This document shows, one piece after another, positions 5,439-8,195 of a stretch of DNA of 8,195 bases. How positions within the stretch are numbered: the first letter of the stretch is position 1; the number at the start of each line of letters is the position of its first letter. Source of the DNA: Treponema sp. (GTDB lineage Bacteria > Spirochaetota > Spirochaetia > Treponematales > Breznakiellaceae); assembly GCA_031284385.1 (NCBI GenBank), contig JAISZZ010000036.1:1-8195 (forward strand), given 5' to 3'. Below the pieces are notes generated by a model. It was not told the origin of the DNA and did not search any database. It saw only the letters and a program-made list of their open reading frames with translations. Both the position numbers and the translations under genes were made by a program.

Positions 5439-7328
5439 TTAATACGCTGAAGTTGCCAACATTTTTGTAATAAACAGCTTTATGTAAAGCCGGAGCGCGT
5501 TTTTGTTGGTAATTTTTGCCAACGGAGGGTTTACCCTTATTATACTTCCAGCTAGATCATCCAGCATTGATTGGTTCAATATTCTCGAACCGAACATTTT
5601 TATTGCATTTCGCATATAATTTGTTATAATCGTGTTTATATCTTTAGTAAGTCTTTCATTAGCAGATTTATTTATTAGTTGATTCCAGCGGTCATGAATA
5701 TTTTTTATATAATCATCCGCGCTGGAAGCGTCCGGCACCATTTCTTTCAAAATTTTCTCGGCGCTTTTTTTAAGATTTTGTTTATAGTTTGCGTCAGTCT
5801 GCTGTTTCTCGCTTTCTTTGTAATAAGAATTCTCTTTTTTCAGTCCATGCTTAAAAAATCGTCCAATCGACACGAAAATAGGTATCGAATGCCATAGCGG
5901 CAGTGAAAATTTGCATTGCAGCAGCAGGCTCTCGCGTTTCAGATCCAGTAATTTTCTTAACGAAATAAGTTTATTTCCTTCAAAAATTTTTTCTATTTTT
6001 GAAGGCTCTGCGCTGCTCATAATAATTTCATGCTGCACAATTGGAAGTTTTCTGTCATGCAGAATACCTATAAGAACAGGTGCGTACAATTTTATAGTTT
6101 TTGATACCAACGTTTCAAAATCAGAATTTTCCTCCATTGCTTTTTCTTTATAAAGCTCTTTCATCAATTTTATCCAGCGGTTCACAATATCGGATTTAAC
6201 CTTGGACTGTATGTCTTTCAACATATACCAGCAAAGTGGCAGCACTCTGTCTTTTCGCACGAAAATTTCTTTTGTTTCTGGCAGTTCAAATTTCAGTATG
6301 GCCGGCAGTATTTCATTATTATAAGTCATCTGTTTGTTGAGCCAGTCTTTTAAATCTTTTTCTGCAAACCGCTGCAAAATTATAACGCCGCCCGAGCCCG
6401 TAAATTTCATAATCTCATCAAAATTGTACATATAGGGCAGTTCACCCATTTTTTCATGGACGGCGGAAAATGCCATATCCTTGTTACGCTCGTTGATATT
6501 TACAATTTTGTAATAATTTGTAATGACAAGCATCAATGTAACAGACTGATACAACGCGGTCATTTCAGCGGAAATCTCATTGTCGAGGTTCATTATGTCC
6601 ATAATTCTTTCTTTAATCATGGGGCATAAATATATCCATGCCGAAAAAGTAAAATCGTTGGCCTCTTCAATTTCTTTAAGGCTTTCAAGCTGATTGACCG
6701 CAAGATTATCAATAAATCTTTTTACGCGGATATGTTGGCCCGAAAAATGCGCAAGAAGCTTCTGCATATAATAATCCATTTCGTTACTCCGTTGTAACGA
6801 ATACTTTATCTTACGGAGCGCGGTTCCCAGAATACGGCGCGGCAAATGCGTTGACAAAGTAAGCGCCGAGCCAAATCTCTCAGGAAATACAAGTTTTATA
6901 ATCGGAAAAATAGTCCGCTGCGGTTCGGAAAAATATTCAAGCATCCCGCTGTCTACGGAAATTTCCCGAATATACGCCTGCGGGATTGACCATTTTAGGT
7001 TTTCTTCCGATGGAAATGGCCTGTCAATCTTTGCATCCATCATAAAATATATGTTCTCAAGTTTTTCCACAAAAAAGATTGGAAGGAATATCCGCTGCTT
7101 TCCTGCCTCTCCCTGTACGATACATTTTTCCTCATCGGTAAGCCGCGCAAGTTCCCTGAAAACTTTTTCTTGTGTTTCCGTTCCCCAAAATTTTAACTGC
7201 GGCGGCGCGGCGGGACGTTCGGCATTTCTTTGCAAAAATTTAACCAGAATATCAATGGATATGTAAGGAGAATTATTTCTCAATGAGAAAGTGTGTATCA
7301 TGTCGTAAAAATCAAAACTTTGCGCCAT
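5439..7328 (-). CDS. Conserved-looking hypothetical protein, 629 residues, function unknown
   Basis: I do not recognise this protein. It starts MAQSFDFYDMIHTF, has no signal peptide and no convincing membrane helix, is rich in Lys, Ile and Glu, and looks mostly alpha-helical and cytosolic, with charged helix-like stretches such as 199-235 and 375-405. No Walker, HTH, nuclease or kinase motif stands out. The ATG at 7328 has AAAGGA 5 bases upstream, and an in-frame stop lies four codons before it, so the start is well supported. The coding sequence is uninterrupted and is more AT-rich than the CoA operon. It points the same way as coaX but is separated by about 390 bases containing a dead transposase, so it is probably its own transcription unit. 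A lineage-restricted spirochaete protein is my guess only. Confidence 0.85.
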   Translation of the reverse strand: MAQSFDFYDMIHTFSLRNNSPYISIDILVKFLQRNAERPAAPPQLKFWGTETQEKVFRELARLTDEEKCIVQGEAGKQRIFLPIFFVEKLENIYFMMDAKIDRPFPSEENLKWSIPQAYIREISVDSGMLEYFSEPQRTIFPIIKLVFPERFGSALTLSTHLPRRILGTALRKIKYSLQRSNEMDYYMQKLLAHFSGQHIRVKRFIDNLAVNQLESLKEIEEANDFTFSAWIYLCPMIKERIMDIMNLDNEISAEMTALYQSVTLMLVITNYYKIVNINERNKDMAFSAVHEKMGELPYMYNFDEIMKFTGSGGVIILQRFAEKDLKDWLNKQMTYNNEILPAILKFELPETKEIFVRKDRVLPLCWYMLKDIQSKVKSDIVNRWIKLMKELYKEKAMEENSDFETLVSKTIKLYAPVLIGILHDRKLPIVQHEIIMSSAEPSKIEKIFEGNKLISLRKLLDLKRESLLLQCKFSLPLWHSIPIFVSIGRFFKHGLKKENSYYKESEKQQTDANYKQNLKKSAEKILKEMVPDASSADDYIKNIHDRWNQLINKSANERLTKDINTIITNYMRNAIKMFGSRILNQSMLDDLAGSIIRVNPPLAKITNKNALRLYIKLFITKMLATSAY

Positions 7329-7345
7329 TTGAGTCCTTTACCGGT

Positions 7346-7369
7346 ATTGGACTTGCCGGCAACTCCAAT
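7346..7369. promoter_or_regulatory. Near-perfect 24-bp dyad upstream of the 629-codon gene (possible operator)
   Basis: ATTGGA-C-TTGCC is followed directly by GGCAA-C-TCCAAT. Eleven of twelve base pairs match, with one C/C mismatch in each half. Its centre is about 30 bases upstream of the start codon on the minus strand. It could be a repressor operator or an mRNA hairpin close to the ribosome binding site; the site itself (7334-7339) is outside the dyad. No T-run follows. Confidence 0.45.
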
Positions 7370-7601
7370 GGCCGCCGCAATCCCAAATTCTCCGCGTTTA
7401 TTACCTGAAAACTGACACCGCTGAGACTTTATTCGCAGCGGCATCTGCTCCCCCGCCGCAAAGTTTGCCGCACACGTGCGGCCTCAGGGCAGGGAGGTTC
7501 ATTAAAGTCGTTTGGAAACTTCAGAGTCCGGGCAAATTCCGCAAAATACGGAGTATTTTTCAAAACTTGTCCGGCAACCAACCGTGTTATCAAACAAGTC
7601 T

Positions 7602-7630
7602 ATTATATCGCACAATTCAAATTTTTAACA
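7602..7630 (-). promoter_or_regulatory. Possible minus-strand promoter for the 629-codon gene
   Basis: A consensus -10 hexamer TATAAT is present on the minus strand (7602-7607). The -35 is poor: TTAAAA (7623-7628) at 15 bases, or TGTTAA at 17 bases. If used, the leader would be roughly 265 bases long and would include both small hairpins and the dyad. A -10-like sequence is common by chance in AT-rich DNA. Confidence 0.28.
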
Positions 7631-7659
7631 TCAGGCTAGCAGCTTGTAAAGACTAAGCC

Positions 7660-7679
7660 TATTATATTATATTATATTA
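7660..7679. repeat. Short tandem repeat, four perfect copies of TATTA
   Basis: Four exact TATTA units run head to tail. Such tracts can change copy number by replication slippage. It lies upstream of the IS630 scrap and far from any start codon, so no regulatory role is apparent. Confidence 0.85.
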
Positions 7680-7725
7680 CCCTCGCCCAGTCAGGAGGGG
7701 GCAAGTATAAAACAAAAGAAATATC

Positions 7726-7821
7726 ATGTCAGGCACACTGAAACGGAAAGTACGGCAGACCCCGCCGGTGCCGCCGGTCGTGACCGGAGAGGCAGAGGCA
7801 AAAATCATCGCCCTGCGCTAA
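7726..7821 (+). pseudogene. Internal fragment of an IS630-family transposase
   Basis: The 31 codons end in LKRKVRQ then PPVPPVVTGEAEAKIIALR and a stop. In many IS630-family transposases the linker after the N-terminal helix-turn-helix region reads RKP..., then GEAEAKIIAL, followed by a conserved WTLRLLA segment. Only the linker portion is present here. The helix-turn-helix upstream is absent, with an in-frame stop at 7708, and the DDE catalytic domain downstream is absent too. Similarity ends at the CGC codon at 7816-7818, directly before a new promoter-like sequence, which suggests that another element or a deletion joined here. A full transposase would have about 330-350 residues. Confidence 0.65.
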
Positions 7822-7823
7822 AC

Positions 7824-7852
7824 TTGACCCACAATTTTCACAAATTTATGCT
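7824..7852 (+). promoter_or_regulatory. Candidate sigma-70-type promoter for the 3' structured region
   Basis: TTGACC (7824-7829, five of six to consensus) is followed after exactly 17 bases by TATGCT (7847-7852, four of six). An overlapping TATAAC is at 7852-7857. It begins six bases after the IS630 similarity ends, and reads into sequence that has many complementary arms and no clear protein. Confidence 0.5.
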
Positions 7853-7858
7853 ATAACT

Positions 7859-8195
7859 ACTGAAACGTCAAAAACTCAAGGCGGGAGGTATGACACAGAG
7901 GAAAAGTTTCGACATGGAAGGTGATATGGCGGACTAAAGTCCGGTGAGCTGTTCGACAGGCCGCAATCTTGGACAAACCGGTACTCATCAGGATAGGTAA
8001 GGCGGCATACTGAACGCCCAGACCCAGCCTGTCCCGGAGTTATCTTGCGGCGGCGTGCGGGAAGCTGCTAGTTCCGATGATGGGGGGACGATTTCCATAC
8101 TCGCTGCGGCACATAGCCGCCATTTCGTCCGTCCCCCCTACGCCCGCACTTCGTTGCGGTCTACCCCCCAATCAGGGGACTTCACCCCTCACGCA
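7859..8195 (+). other. Highly structured, apparently non-coding region (possible ncRNA or mobile-element end)
   Basis: No frame here gives a recognisable protein. A GGGAGG at 7883-7888 is only one base from an ATG at 7890, which opens a frame of just 15 codons. Complementary arms are abundant: CGGACT-AA-AGTCCG (7930-7943); GACAGGC (7955-7961) with GCCTGTC (8027-8033); GCCGCAA (7960-7966) with TTGCGGC (8045-8051), which shares two bases with the previous pair and so competes with it; and the nested set at 8055-8149. Two more hairpins follow: CCGCA-CTTCGT-TGCGG (8144-8159, partly overlapping the nested set) and AGGGG-ACTTCA-CCCCT (8174-8189). I know no RNA family that it matches. The right edge lies outside the window. 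Confidence 0.4.
8055..8149. repeat. Nested inverted repeat (7 + 9 + 5 bp arms)
   Basis: GTGCGGG (8055-8061) pairs with CCCGCAC (8143-8149). Inside it GGGGGGACG (8082-8090) pairs with CGTCCCCCC (8130-8138), and inside that GCGGC (8106-8110) pairs with GCCGC (8116-8120) around ACATA. All arms are exact. A small GGAA/TTCC hairpin (8061-8076) may form on the left side. The arrangement suggests an extended stem with internal loops, as RNA or as extruded single-stranded DNA. Confidence 0.75.

Larger units (their letters stand above)
7370..7725. other. Intergenic stretch without a supported gene
   Basis: Upstream of the 629-codon gene I find no protein with recognisable similarity. It holds two small perfect hairpins: GCCGCAC-AC-GTGCGGC (7467-7482) and AAAATAC-GGA-GTATTTT (7543-7559). 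It also holds a possible minus-strand promoter and a TATTA tandem repeat, listed separately. Given the transposase scraps on both sides it may be decayed mobile DNA, but I see no direct evidence of that inside it. Confidence 0.5.

Noticed and set aside
5319..5450. A 43-codon plus-strand frame beginning MKKSVVNTGGTIG, resembling the N-terminus of asparaginases.
   Set aside because: It is an out-of-frame reading of the IS5-type transposase remnant, has its ribosome-binding-like sequence directly against the ATG, lacks all further asparaginase motifs and runs into the end of the convergent gene.
7298..7444. A 48-codon minus-strand frame containing GKSNTGKG, faintly like a P-loop.
   Set aside because: The spacing does not match a Walker A motif, it has no clear ribosome binding site, and it overlaps the start of the well-supported 629-codon gene. 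Part of its sequence is the 24-bp dyad.
7543..7559. AAAATAC-GGA-GTATTTT hairpin as a terminator.
   Set aside because: The stem is AT-rich, no gene ends nearby on either strand, and the following T-run is part of the stem.
7429..7581. A minus-strand frame of about 50 codons containing KNTPYFAEFARTLKFPNDF.
   Set aside because: It reads protein-like but has no ATG or GTG start with a ribosome binding site, and I recognise no family. It could be part of a dispersed repeat, which only a genome search would show.
7890..7937. A 15-codon frame MTQRKSFDMEGDMAD downstream of the 3' promoter, possibly a leader peptide or gene start.
   Set aside because: The GGGAGG is only one base from the ATG, the frame is tiny, and I could not show a consistent frameshifted continuation into a known protein.
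7859..8195. tRNA, tmRNA, RNase P RNA, SRP RNA or group II intron in the structured 3' region.
   Set aside because: None of the conserved core sequences of these RNAs, such as a group II domain V or a tRNA T-loop, could be found by eye. The region stays unassigned.
1..8195. CRISPR array or diversity-generating retroelement.
   Set aside because: No regularly spaced direct repeats and no reverse transcriptase or adenine-biased variable repeat pair were seen.

Overview
The window looks like a bacterial chromosome segment in which a compact housekeeping operon is flanked by remains of mobile and restriction-modification DNA. The best guess at the host is a spirochaete of the Treponema type. This rests on separate CoaB and CoaC proteins, a type III pantothenate kinase and an Rsm22-like protein lying together, and on general impression. 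No rRNA or other phylogenetic marker is present, so the assignment is an inference of moderate strength.

Layout. (1) Bases 1-1755 (+): the distal two thirds of an Eco57I/Type IIG-like adenine DNA methyltransferase (restriction-modification). A frameshift near base 53 separates the tail of SAM-binding motif I from the rest, and an AT-rich target-recognition core is set between GC-richer flanks. (2) Bases 1760-1831 (+): a stump that looks like the first codons of a C5-cytosine DNA methyltransferase, cut off just after its motif I and running into a hairpin terminator. (3) Bases 1815-5050 (-): a tightly packed operon transcribed coaX, coaB, coaC, rsm22-like. The first three encode steps 1, 2 and 3 of CoA synthesis from pantothenate, in pathway order, with start/stop overlaps at the last two junctions. 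Two long perfect inverted repeats lie inside coaB and rsm22. (4) Bases 5158-5419 (+): a decayed IS5-family transposase C-terminus with frameshifts and an amber codon. (5) Bases 5439-7328 (-): a 629-residue protein I do not recognise. (6) Bases 7329-7725: no supported gene; a near-perfect dyad just upstream of the 629-codon gene, two small hairpins, a possible minus-strand promoter and a TATTA tandem repeat. (7) Bases 7726-7821 (+): a short internal scrap of an IS630-family transposase. (8) Bases 7824-8195: a good-looking sigma-70-type promoter followed by sequence with many complementary arms and no convincing protein. It could be a structured RNA or the end of a mobile element.

Working together: CoaX phosphorylates pantothenate, CoaB adds cysteine and CoaC decarboxylates the product to 4'-phosphopantetheine. 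The Rsm22-like protein, probably a ribosome-assembly factor with a cysteine-ligated metal or Fe-S site, is translationally coupled behind them. The restriction-modification pieces appear to have arrived at the 3' end of this operon and then decayed. The most interesting unexplained parts are the structured 3' end, the two intragenic perfect palindromes and the orphan 629-residue protein.
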